Assembly (NCBI GenBank): GCA_025174535.1
Contig: JALBUN010000006.1
Span: 1,302,001 to 1,366,000, forward strand
Source: Cantharellus purpuraceus
Lineage: Eukaryota > Basidiomycota > Agaricomycetes > Cantharellales > Hydnaceae
Direction: 5' to 3'
Length of the DNA: 64,000 bases
The notes under the pieces are model-generated. The model made no database searches, had not been told where the DNA came from, and saw only the letters and a program-made list of their open reading frames with translations. This document shows, piece after piece, positions 50,553-60,108 of this stretch (position 1 is the stretch's first letter; the number at the start of each line of letters is the position of its first letter). The translations under genes were made by a program, and so were the position numbers.

Positions 50553-51367
50553 AAGAGATCATGTCGCAAGCAGGTAGTCTTCCTTGGATAGCCCAGCGAA
50601 GTGGATGTCCCTTCTTAACTACCTGGTGCGCCAACGGCGTCAGATTAGCTCTTGATTGATATCTTGACAGCAGTTCCGGAGAAGTTGTGGTGCCAGCATT
50701 ACCTCCAGGTTCTTGTGGCAAAGCGCAGTCAGTCTTCGAGCTCTGCCATACTTCTTCAATGTTTCCACATGACTTACGGCCGGAAGCAAGTCCTCGGAGT
50801 CTTGTGCCCAATGAAGTTAAAAACAAGCACGCAGCGACTAAATCAGGCTTCCCGAGAGCTTCCCGAACGACTCGTGGAGACCACGGAAACAATAGGCACA
50901 GCGACTTGCTATGCATGGGAAATCACCATCATATCGGGGCATGCGCTTTCGCTTTGCTGTCGCTAACGGTAACGAGGGCGAACATCGCTAAGAGAGAGCG
51001 AGCTCCGCAGTTTGTCTCCTGTGAACACGAGTCAGGGGGGAAGTAAGCCACAATTCTTAACGTGACATCTTGATCATTGTCAGGCTGATGAAGTGGGATA
51101 CACTGTATACCCTACGGTGCCTGAGAAAATATTATCGGTTCCACCTCGTGTGATCCTTCTGGCACCCGCCATTGCCAAAGATCCGCTCGCCAGGTCACGG
51201 CTTACCAGGTTCACACAGCAGGGTCTCAAGAAAGTTCTATATATCTCTCCAGGTGAGAGGGTCTTCAATGCAGGAATGTCACCTCTGCCTCTGCCAAAAT
51301 TATAGTTTATGCAGCAAAACCCTTCATTCTCCCATGGCTAAGAAACCTTTGTTTGGGTCTGCGCTAA
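50553..51367 (+). CDS. unassigned locus with protein-like exons
   Basis: I do not recognise this. An ATG at 50560 (MSQA) could splice at GTAGTC to an acceptor near 50668. The following frame reads SSGEVVVPALPPGSCGKAQS and stays open to about 51046; its GSCGKA looks superficially like a nucleotide-binding loop but lacks the expected T/S. A later exon after GTCAG at 51084 reads ADEVGYTVYPTVPEKILSVP, then VILLAPAIAKDPLARSRLTR and VLYISPG, and may splice to a last exon ending at 51367. Phase is not consistent across all junctions in my reading. It may be a real gene, a decayed one or two pieces. Direction agrees with SRP9 upstream. Confidence 0.25.
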
Positions 51368-52406
51368 ATAGAACATGTGTAGTTAGCGGTCTCGGTGCTT
51401 TCTCCTTCCTCTGTGGTAAGCACCCACCAAACGGCAATGCAGTCGCACGATCACATGACCGGAATACTTATGGCGACACGCAACACAGTTTGACGCGTAC
51501 CTGCATAGATCTCTCCGGTGCTCACTCTTGGAAAGCGCAGGTCTGGTTGTCATCAGCGAGCTTGGGAGTAGATGGATATTTAGAATAGGATGATACAGTG
51601 AGCAGGGGTCTGATGATGTGGCTGACACTGGCCGGTTGTCAACGGGGATGGGAATGAGGACGAGGTGCGCCACATCTATCTTTTTTTTTTATCACAGTGT
51701 CAGCACTACAACCGGGTGGCCAATCTACAACGAAGGCCTGGCACAGATGGACTTTGGAAATGCAATCTAACTTCGGAGCTTCGTTAACGGCATCGGGAAG
51801 TCAGTGGTGTGCCTTTCCAAAAACATTCAGGCCGTGGAGTATATGGAATGTGCTACGAAAGATTACCTGGGCGCGCCGCCGAGGGCACACCTCACGAAAT
51901 ACAATGGGGTATCAGATTTGGGATACCCGAGCATAAGAATGTCTATTGTTATCCTTTAGCCATTTGCTGCTATTTTTTTTTCTTTGTTTTGTTGGACAAG
52001 TTATAGCGCTCTAAGTATTTACGCCCAGATTCTGTCATGCGGTGCCTCGACTATGTTTTCTGGTCCCGTGATCTTTATACTGCATTGCAGTTTGGGGGTC
52101 CAGGTGTGCGATTTGGTGTCAATCGGGGCGGAGGGGAGGTTTTTGCTGAAGGTAATGGAGTTAAGATGTCACCTACTTCGAATAGTTAGTTGCCCTAGGG
52201 GCATGCGCTTACCGCACCGTGCATAGGACGTTTTTTCTCTTTTTTTTTTTTTCCTGTCGCTTATGGCGAGCGTTGTTTTTTATGTGAGAGAGAGAGAGAG
52301 AGAGGGTGGGGGGTGTTCGACGCATTCCTTTCTGAGTGAGCCGGTTCCTTGGTGGTGCAATGAGATTGGCTTTCAACTTTTATCTAAGAGAATCCCCTCT
52401 TACAAA
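51368..52406. other. gene-poor stretch upstream of NOC2
   Basis: One frame at about 51706-51950 reads protein-like on both sides of a stop (TTTGWPIYNEGLAQ, then NGIGKSVVCLSKNIQAVEYM), which suggests a broken or spliced gene that I cannot place. Poly-T tracts at 51681-51690, 51975-51982 and 52240-52251 and the GA repeat at 52285 mark the NOC2 promoter side. Confidence 0.3.
52285..52304. repeat. GA dinucleotide microsatellite
   Basis: About ten GA units sit about 100 bp upstream of the NOC2 start, followed by a G-rich run (gggtggggggtg). GA tracts are often promoter elements in fungi; a role here is inference. Confidence 0.8.
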
Positions 52407-54850
52407 ATGTCAAGGTCCCAAGGCATGTCTGTAGACGACATTCTGGATGCAGGATTCATGAATGAAGAGGGCGGGAGCGTGCGCATGTCATCCAATTCGT
52501 CACAAACACAACCTGATATCTGGTCTAGGATGGTGCATCGCCAACCGATGAAGATTCTGATGAGGAAGTCTTGGGAGACGACGATAATGCATCCTTTGCA
52601 TCTGTGGATGATCTCTCGGGTTTGGGTCAACTCTATATTCATGTTCTAAGCTAATGCTAGCTTGCAGATGAGGGAGAGGCGCATCTTCACGAATTGTCGC
52701 AGTTGGCCCAAAAGGATCCCGAGTTTTACAAGTATCTACAAGAAAACGACCGAGAGTTGCTCGAGTTTGATCCAAATACAGAAAATTTGGATGATAGCAT
52801 GGAGAGTGTAGAAGTTCAGGGTCACGGCGAGGAAGAGCTTGAGGAAACACCTATATTAACTAAAGATATTTTGAAAAGCTGGCAAAAGGCTCTCTTGGAG
52901 GTAATTTTGTAGTCGAGCACACTGAACCTGAACTGACTTGTTAACAGCAAAGGTCGCTTCGTGCCTTACGAAGACTCCTGGTAGCCTTCCGTTCTGCGGC
53001 ACACATCCAAAGTGAGGATGAGATCAAGGTCGAACTACCCTGGCGAATCGACAACCCAGCAAGTAAGCTGTTACGGTAACTCGTGATCTGCGCTGATGTA
53101 TATCCCGCAGTATTTCGAAAGCTCGTTATAACTGCCTTACGATATACTCCAGTCATTCTGGATCATCATATCCCGTTTAAGACCCTACCAAATGGCAAAT
53201 TGTAAGCTCAAATCGCAACCTCGGTGCTCATATTAATACTAACCTTTCCTGTAGCAAACAACCTGCCACATCCAAAAAGTTCACCGGCCTCACCAAACTC
53301 CTTCTCTCCCACTTCCACAATGTAGTTCACATCATTTCAACGCTTCCGCAACATTCGTCGTCCATGGAAGACAGGGATGGAAAGGATACTGAGATGACTA
53401 TTCTCGCGCTCAGTGAAAGCGCTAAATTATTGCCTTACATTATCGGCAGCAGGAAGGCTGTCAAGGTCTATCTTAAAGTGGGTAGCCATCTGAAATACTC
53501 GATAATGCCTCATTCATTACAAACAGACGTGTCTCAATCTCTGGTCTTCAGCTCAGGATGATGTACGAATATCGGCATTTCTTGCTATCAGACGATTAGC
53601 TTCCTCGAATGACGAGTCCATTCTCGACCTCGTTCTCAAAGTAGCCAGCAGTTTTAAACTATACTGTCTTGTTCTAACATATCCATTGTATGATCCCAGG
53701 GCACTTACCTCACCCTCGTCCGCTCTTCCAAAGTGACGTCGGTGCACACACTACCGAGCATCACTCTCATGAAGAATTCCGCTTCAGAGCTATACTGCGT
53801 ACCGGAGCACGATGGTGCAGCATATCAACATGCCTTTGGCTATATTCGTCAGCTTGCAATTCTCCTTCGAGGCGGAAGAAAGGCGATGACCAAGGTCTTT
53901 GCTTGGTTGCTCCGTGGGTGGTCTTTGAACTTACCTCCCCATTTCCAGGAATCATACAAGCAAGTCTACAACTGGCAATACGTGCATTGTGTGGACTTTT
54001 GGACTCTGGTGCTAGCAAGAGCATGTAGCAGAGATGCCCTATATTCTACAGGATGCGAAAGCGAGTTGCATGCGCTAATATATCCTTTAGTTCAAGTTTC
54101 CTTGGGGGCCATCCAGTAGGTACTATCATTGTCGTTACCAATATCGGTTTCTTACACTTACAGTAGACTAATACCTACACCGCGCTCGTATCCTTTCCAC
54201 CTCCACTTACTTCGTTCTCTCCTTCACCTGTCCCGCCACACCACTACGTATATCCCATTCGCACCACACCTTCTTCCAATACTTCAATACAGTCTCTCAC
54301 CGTCCACCTCCGGAAAAGCATCTACACTTCGTCCACTGCCGCTCGACACCTCCATCCGCGCGCCAGCACCTTATCTCCGCACGCGTATCTACGCCGAGAC
54401 GCTCGCAGACGAAAGCGTCTATGTGCTGGCAGAGTGGCTAGGGACCCCACAGGCGCAGGGGAGCATCGCCTTCCCAGAGATCTGTGTCCCAATCGGGCTA
54501 GTGTTGAGGAAGAGCATCAAGGGCGCAAAGGGTGTAAAGCAGGCTACTGCTGTGAAGATGCTGGTGGAGCGGATGGAGGAGGGCGCAAAATGGATTGAGG
54601 AGCGGAGGCGGGGCGTGACGTTTGCGCCGGCGGATGTGGACAGGGTCCGGGATTGGGAGGAGGATGTGCGACTGAAGCTTGCGGACACGCCAGTGGGAAA
54701 GGCATTGAAAATCTTGCGAAAGGCACGAGAGAAACGGATGAAGTTGTTGGAAAAGGTAAGTCTACCCTCTTGCTTCACATCAAGAGTGGCTCTAATCCAT
54801 CCACTACTCTTCAGGCAAGAGATGGCGAGGACGAAATATTAGATACATAA
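52407..54850 (+). CDS. NOC2: nucleolar complex protein 2 (60S ribosome biogenesis)
   Basis: Noc2 works with Noc1 and Noc3 in maturation and export of pre-60S particles. The start is MSRSQGMSVDDILDAGF at 52407, and about ten exons chain to the stop at 54850. The N-terminus is acidic (DEDSDEEVLGDDD). The core shows ELSQLAQKDPEFYKYLQEND, ELLEFDPN, ILTKDILKSWQKALLEQRSL, LRRLLVAFRSAAHI, NNVVHIIS-like helical repeats, RKAVKVYLKTCLNLWSSAQD, ISAFLAIRRLAS and YNWQYVHCVDFWTLVLARAC. The C-terminal part shows PLVQVSLGAIQLIPTPRSYP, FHLHLLRSLLHLSR and YIPFAPHLLPIL. The order matches the family throughout. The tail is charged (RKAREKRMKLLEK). It converges on METTL14 with 134 bp between stops. Confidence 0.93.
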
Positions 54851-54984
54851 GCTTGCTTAGATTGCTTGGCCACATGTTTGAAATACATACGCCAAAAAAG
54901 TACTTTAATTGCAAAGATATCTTCACCTAATAAATAAGAGACAGCATGATTGCCGATACAACATGATCAAAGCGATAAACACCA

Positions 54985-57212
54985 TCAGTACGGACTCCAC
55001 CCATTCATTTGTGGCCCTCCATATCCAGCCTGGCCCCCAAAGGCATTTTGGTACCCACCCTGCGGAAAACCGCCGTCTCCGACAAAGCCTCCCATGTTCA
55101 TCCCCATCGCTGCCATGCCGCCCATAGGGCCCATACCACCCATCATCTGCGGCATTATCCCCATATTCATCTGTGGCAACATCATCCCTGCAACCATAGG
55201 CATCCCCCCGGCGTTCCCCACGCCCATACCCTGCGCGCCCATCATGGCAGCGTTTGGTATTCCCATCTGCTGCATCTGCATCTGGTTTTGCATCAGCGCT
55301 GGATTCATAACACCGGGTCCGATCCTCATGGGGGGACCCATCATCGGATATGTACTGCCCATGTTATTCGACGCCATCCCACCGGTAAAATTGTTCGATG
55401 GGCTCGACATGGGCCGGTTCGGCATCCCCATACCAATTCCCGGACCTGACATTGAAATTGCCATGGTTCCCGTGTTGAAGCTGTTATTGTTGTTGTTAGA
55501 ACCACCGCGGACAGGTGACTTTGGACGAAGAGCATCAATCTCTGTCCTAATTTTTAGTTCCTGAACTCCTCTCAGACTTCCATGTGCTCACCGGTTGTAG
55601 TTGGGACAACGACCCTGCCTCCTGGAGGAGCCTGGCAAGCTTCCCGTATCTCCCTCTCCCACTTCTCTCTATTCCACAGCACAGCACCTTCCAACCCTTC
55701 CATCTCCCTTTTCAACTCTAGTGCTCTCAATGCCTCAAGTTCGCCTTCCGCTTTGATCTCTTCTTCCGTCTTCACCACAACCTCCTCCTCTTCATCATCC
55801 TCTGCTACACTGCTAGCTCGCGAGTCCACCTCTGCTTGGTCTGCCAAACTAGCGGGATCCACACGGTCTACAGCAGTTATGTCCCCATCGTCATCAAGTA
55901 ACACCGTGACCCATCCTGGGCGGAGCAGATGTCCTGGCCGTCGACGACCAAATAACTCGAGGCGTCGCGCACCGAGGCAGAAGGATTCGATTAGAGAATA
56001 CATTTCTGGCGGCTTACGTGTGGGATCTGGTATGCATGTTACTGAAGAACTTTGGGTATAAAATCTAAGGAGCACACCTTCCGGGTCACCTTCCCAAATA
56101 ATGACGTCCGTATCTGGCGTGCACAAATGAGTGGTAGCAAACACATGAAAGGAACGACGCACCGATATTACAATGCACAAACCAGTTATCCGAGGACCGG
56201 CGCACAGTTCCTCGGATTCCCATTAGACAATGCTGCTTTGTCCGTGTGAGGAGGGAAGATGTAGGGGGGTCTGTCTAAAGGAGCAACGGCGTCATGCTAG
56301 TGTACTACAAATGTCGTGACCAATCTCCCCCAAAACAACAATAAAGTATAACAAAAAGATATACGATAGCTAGAGAAAGTACGAACCCCGGGCCCCTTGT
56401 TGCATTCCTTATTGGTTTTCACCCAAACGACGTCCTCACACCTTCGATAGCCCCATCGTGCCAGGACTTCCCGTCCGCGTTCGAGTCCGTCACCGGCGCC
56501 GCTACCGACCCACATGAAGACAAAGCTTGGATCACCTGCAAGCTGAGGAATAGGAAACGTTGTGAGCCTATCCCAGGAGAAATATGGTGAATGGAACGGT
56601 GGGTCGATTAAAATGACGTCAAATTTAGCTGGGGACATGGTACGTAGGCGAGTCAAGGGAAGGTAATGTGGCGGAAGTGAGGCGGCAGACACTGCAGCTC
56701 TTTTGAGGTGGAGAAGGCGCTGCTGCTTAGGATACCTTTCAAAGTACATGAGATGCAAGAAATAGGAAAATAGGATATGACGCATACTCCTCAAACCGTT
56801 TATCTAATTCAGCACCTAACACCCAATTCTGAGGCCACTCCCCGCCATCAACATAACGCTGAGAGTAATCGTTCCTCAAGGTTTCCTCCTCCGGCACATA
56901 GGTGGCATACCGCGCGAGACGAACTCGTTTTTCAGGAGGCAAGTCTATCCTCGCCTTTGGATCTCGCAAGCGTTCGCGCTCTTCATCGAACTCACGCATC
57001 CTTCTTGGCGGAGAAGGTGGCGTGGGTGGTGGTGACGGAGACGGAGACGGTATCATTGGGAGTTGTAGGATTTCATGTGGAGGACTGGGGAGGTTCCGCA
57101 AAATGTCCCTGTGGGCCCTCTGAGCAGCACGCACACCAGAGAGAAGAGCAGAATGCGCGGAAAGTAAATGGTTGATATCGGAGAGCACCTCCGTAGTTGT
57201 TGTTGTCGCCAT
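54985..57212 (-). CDS. METTL14: METTL14-type MT-A70 family protein (m6A writer partner)
   Basis: METTL14 is the RNA-binding partner of METTL3 in the N6-adenosine methyltransferase. Exons chain from MATTTTTEVLSDINHLLSAH at 57212 to a stop at 54985. Landmarks in METTL14 order are RNDYSQRYVDGGEWPQNWV, DKRFEEYPKQQRLLHLKRAA, KFDVILIDPPF, PSFVFMWVGSGAGDGLERGR, RWGYRRCEDVVWVKTNK, RTKQHCLMGIRGTVRRSSDN, NIDTDVIIWEGDPE, IESFCLGARRLELFGRR, RPGWVTV and EIDALRPKSP. That last motif and the GSGxGxxxGR segment are specific to METTL14 over METTL3. The catalytic-site position is DPPF where animal METTL14 has EPPL. A charged insert follows RPGWVTV, and the C-terminal about 150 residues are Gly/Met/Asn-rich instead of the animal RGG repeats. 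Confidence 0.92.
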
Positions 57213-58083
57213 TGCGTGCGCTAGAGTATATACTTTAGTGCTTCAGGCGCGCAGGGTGGCATGAAAGAGATATACAGTAGCTGTCAAGGCAGCCCCGCTG
57301 GCTGATGACGGACTGGTGTCTGTTGTATGTGAAGGCCTATAATTGTGGAAGTGGTAAAGGACAAGAAAGCGGATCACTGCCCTGTCGCTTGAACACCAGC
57401 TAGTCGGAGTAACATCAGTTCTCTCTAACTCCGACTCAAACGCAGACTTGGTGCAATACAACACGAGGCATACCAGTAACAGTGGTTTATACCAGTGTTA
57501 CTGGTAAGCGTCTTGGTTATGAGCAGCGTAGCCATGGTCTAATAGCTTGGCTCGTTCTTGCTCCAACCTCTCACACTTTCTTTCTCTGTTCCTCACCAGT
57601 TTATATCTTGTGGACAAACCTGTCCAGATCAAGCCCCTTGATACAAGCGGGGCCACCCTCTTACAATCTTTGCTGCAAAGAGGACACCTTACGCAGAGTC
57701 AGGAAGCACTCATGCAATGTTGAAGAAGGATCCAACTATAGTTATTGCTGTACGTACTACTATACTTTGAGACATCTATGGTGCTGCTCTCCAGTCTGCC
57801 ATCATACTCAGAACACTTAGATGGGTACTTGATAATGTAGAATCTTCCTAAAGGCTATCTCTATAACACAGTTCCGCTCCCTATAGGTTATGGGCCCTGG
57901 CTAGAGAAGTACTATAGGAGTAAAAACTGGGTAATTCCTTCGACATTTAAGCGAGGTCCGCAAGTTGGGGTCCCAAAACGGAAGTAAAAACAAGAGTTCG
58001 AACCACACATAGTGCGACCATACTCCGGACCTGGTTGAGAGATGACGATGGTAGGAATATGTGCATCCGCTCTACTAGACAGA
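57213..58083. other. intergenic with a decayed copy of the G-alpha 5' flank
   Basis: Apart from the METTL14 promoter, this contains a segment (about 57404-57470) resembling sequence just upstream of the G-alpha gene. A 14-bp inverted repeat (accagtaacagtgg and ccagtgttactggt, about 57471-57505) adjoins it. No gene is seen. Confidence 0.45.
57404..57470. repeat. degenerate duplicate of sequence at 60197-60262
   Basis: Both stretches share, in the same order, a 'cagct(a/g)(a/g)tcggag' block, 'aactccgactca', and 'caatacaacacgaggcataccagt' versus 'cgatgcaacacgaagcaaaccagt'. At 60.2 kb the sequence lies directly upstream of the G-alpha start, so this is a worn copy of its 5' flank. Confidence 0.6.
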
Positions 58084-60108
58084 TCATGCTTGCTGATGGT
58101 GTCGTGCAATTTCGTCTCGAATCTTGATAGATTTCGCTAAAATAACCATTGTTATGAGAGTTGACGCCGTCGTGCAGGTGTTGATCTGAAGAACATACCC
58201 ATCATCTCCTCATCGATGGCTGTCGTGTAATGGATGCGAAACGGCCTGCTTTTGTTTTTGATGAGACTGGTAAAGCGAGACTCAATATATTTGCATGCAT
58301 CATTGTAGGTTCTCCCTGTGTAATCAGGCATCCACTGCTCCAAGGGTGAAATCTCCAACTGCTGCGCGAAAATATCCTCTTTGTTGAATATCAGGGTCTT
58401 GTATGGTTGATAGTGTCACCCATAGGACGCAACATATGTAAGAGTAGCACCCACAATCAAGGAACTCGCAACATAAAGTGAGTTTACTATTATGTCGAAG
58501 GTCTCGAGAGAATCATCCATCCGATTCTGAAGATTTTAGTGATGAGACATATTTTGATGCAGGTAGGGACGTACCATGCTAGAAGACCCCGTATAGCAGA
58601 AAGATCTATTATAGTCGGATAATGCAACGACAAATAATACCGCAGTGACGTCCTCGACAAAATGTATCCATTTCGTACGTTCAGAAAGTTCACCTCCGGT
58701 ATCGATAAAGCGCATCGAGTAAGTATTAGATGCGAGCACCATTTCGTATGCGCCAGTAGTGCGAACTCGAGAACGGAGGGAGTCATGAAGGGTAGGGTTG
58801 TAATTTGGACCGAAGATCCTATCCGCAGATTCAACGAAGCTGACAGAAATGACAATTAGTTGGATAGATTTCGGCTGGTACCTACGGGCGTACTATTCTA
58901 GGGAGTCAGACGCAACGAATAAATCGTCGCTCAGCAAAGCCCTTCGTGTCTGTGCAGCTTTGCGTACCCCTGGATCCCGCCATAGAGAGTGAATCATACA
59001 CCTTATATCTTCATATCCCATAGGAGAGAAAGTGCTGATTAACGGAAATGCTTGTATGGCAAGTTTAGTCTGCAACGAGTAGTACCACAGTTCAGACGGC
59101 GGGATGTTCAGAAGCAGGCTCTTCAATGAGGCCATCGTGTTGTTGACTATAACCTCTGCAGCGACCTGGTGGGTGTACAGCCTTGGTCCTTCTGAAAACA
59201 CTCGTGCTAGTTGTTTTATTAATGTCGACTTGCCTACACCACCCACCCCGAGTACTAGCACTTTGGGTTGTTGGTTAATGCTAGAAGGCTCTCCTGAGAC
59301 AGTTACCAGGTAAATCTCGGGTTTAGCATTCTCCCCGTCTGAAATCCCTGTCAATTTCATTACATGCTTTGGTCAGATGGTCTTCCCGTCACAAACTTTC
59401 AGCATACCCTCAGCTGGTTCCTGAGTGTGTGGTCCCGAAGTCCATTTGCTGACGCTGATGGAAGGGCCGTGTCCCGATAAAAGATAGGGAGTGTGACGTT
59501 GAAGGCGAGATAGAAGTGACGCCCATTGGGTATGCATTGGTGCGGAGAACAGTGATGTCAATTGCCTAGGGTTGGGAGAAACTTGGGATAGGAAATATAG
59601 CGGAGAGCGACATGATGAAACATACCCAAGTACTAAAGGTTTATACTCACTGTCAGATGGTGCCTCGGGCAACCGGCCAATGAGCGAGACAATATCTCTG
59701 AGCAAATGCGCAGCCGCTTTGCGCAGTGCTATCGGATAATCTCCCCTGGCCATAGGGAACCAAGTTCAGGGCATGACAAGTACATATGGCACTGAGTTCG
59801 GACGCTTACCGACACAGTCCGTCCAGATTGATATAAATCGCATCTCTTTGTCGCCATTCTTTAGCAGACGATGGATTCGTGAAGACACCAGGACTCTTTT
59901 CTAGTGTCTGTCTGATCACCGCCAATCTTCTGCGGATTAATACTCGGCAGAGCAAGTCAAGGCTCGCCTCGCCCAATGCTTTGAGAGCCTTCCCGGTTAG
60001 CGCCCCAGGACCCCACTGGGTCGAGGAGCTAGAAAGAGTCGACAGTGTCTCCGCGGTGGAGGATAAATCATCAGACGAAAGGGTGAATCGGGGCGGCTCC
60101 ATAGCCAT
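58084..60108 (-). CDS. atypical heterotrimeric G-protein alpha subunit with N-terminal extension
   Basis: About nine exons chain from MAMEPPRFTLSSDDLSS at 60108 to a likely stop ending 58084. An N-terminal extension of roughly 200 residues (ALKALGEASLDLLCRVLIRR, DYPIALRKAAAHLLRDIVSL, TQWASLLSRLQRHTPYLLSG) has no family I know. The Ras-like domain follows. G1 is LVLGVGGVGKSTLIKQL, where usual G-alphas have GAGESGKST. A helical-domain region continues to SDDLFVASDSLEYF. Switch I is LRSRVRTTGAYE with the conserved Arg. Switch II is FIDTGGELSERTKWIHF, with Glu in place of the catalytic Gln. FVEDVTAVLFVVALSDYNR, NKED (G4) and YTTAID (G5, usually TCAT) follow. The N-terminus lacks the usual MGxxxS myristoylation signal. 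Nucleotide binding looks likely, but hydrolysis may be changed. The last splice is ambiguous, so the C-terminal receptor-binding tail is uncertain. Confidence 0.82.

Noticed and set aside
50680..50730. P-loop-like VVVPALPPGSCGKA suggesting a kinase or tRNA ligase
   Set aside because: The residue after GK is Ala, not Thr or Ser, and no downstream kinase motifs follow.
54950..55564. Plus-strand frame of 204 residues rich in Pro, Ile and Gly
   Set aside because: It is the antisense of the Gly/Met-rich METTL14 tail, which is supported by in-frame continuation from conserved exons.
57980..58060. tRNA-like B box (ggttcgaactc) on the minus strand
   Set aside because: No matching A box or cloverleaf could be drawn at the right spacing.
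57912..58086. Alternative longer G-alpha C-terminus (FETKLHDTISKHDL...)
   Set aside because: It needs a phase that the only nearby donor does not supply; the in-phase splice ends at 58084. Kept as a possible alternative only.
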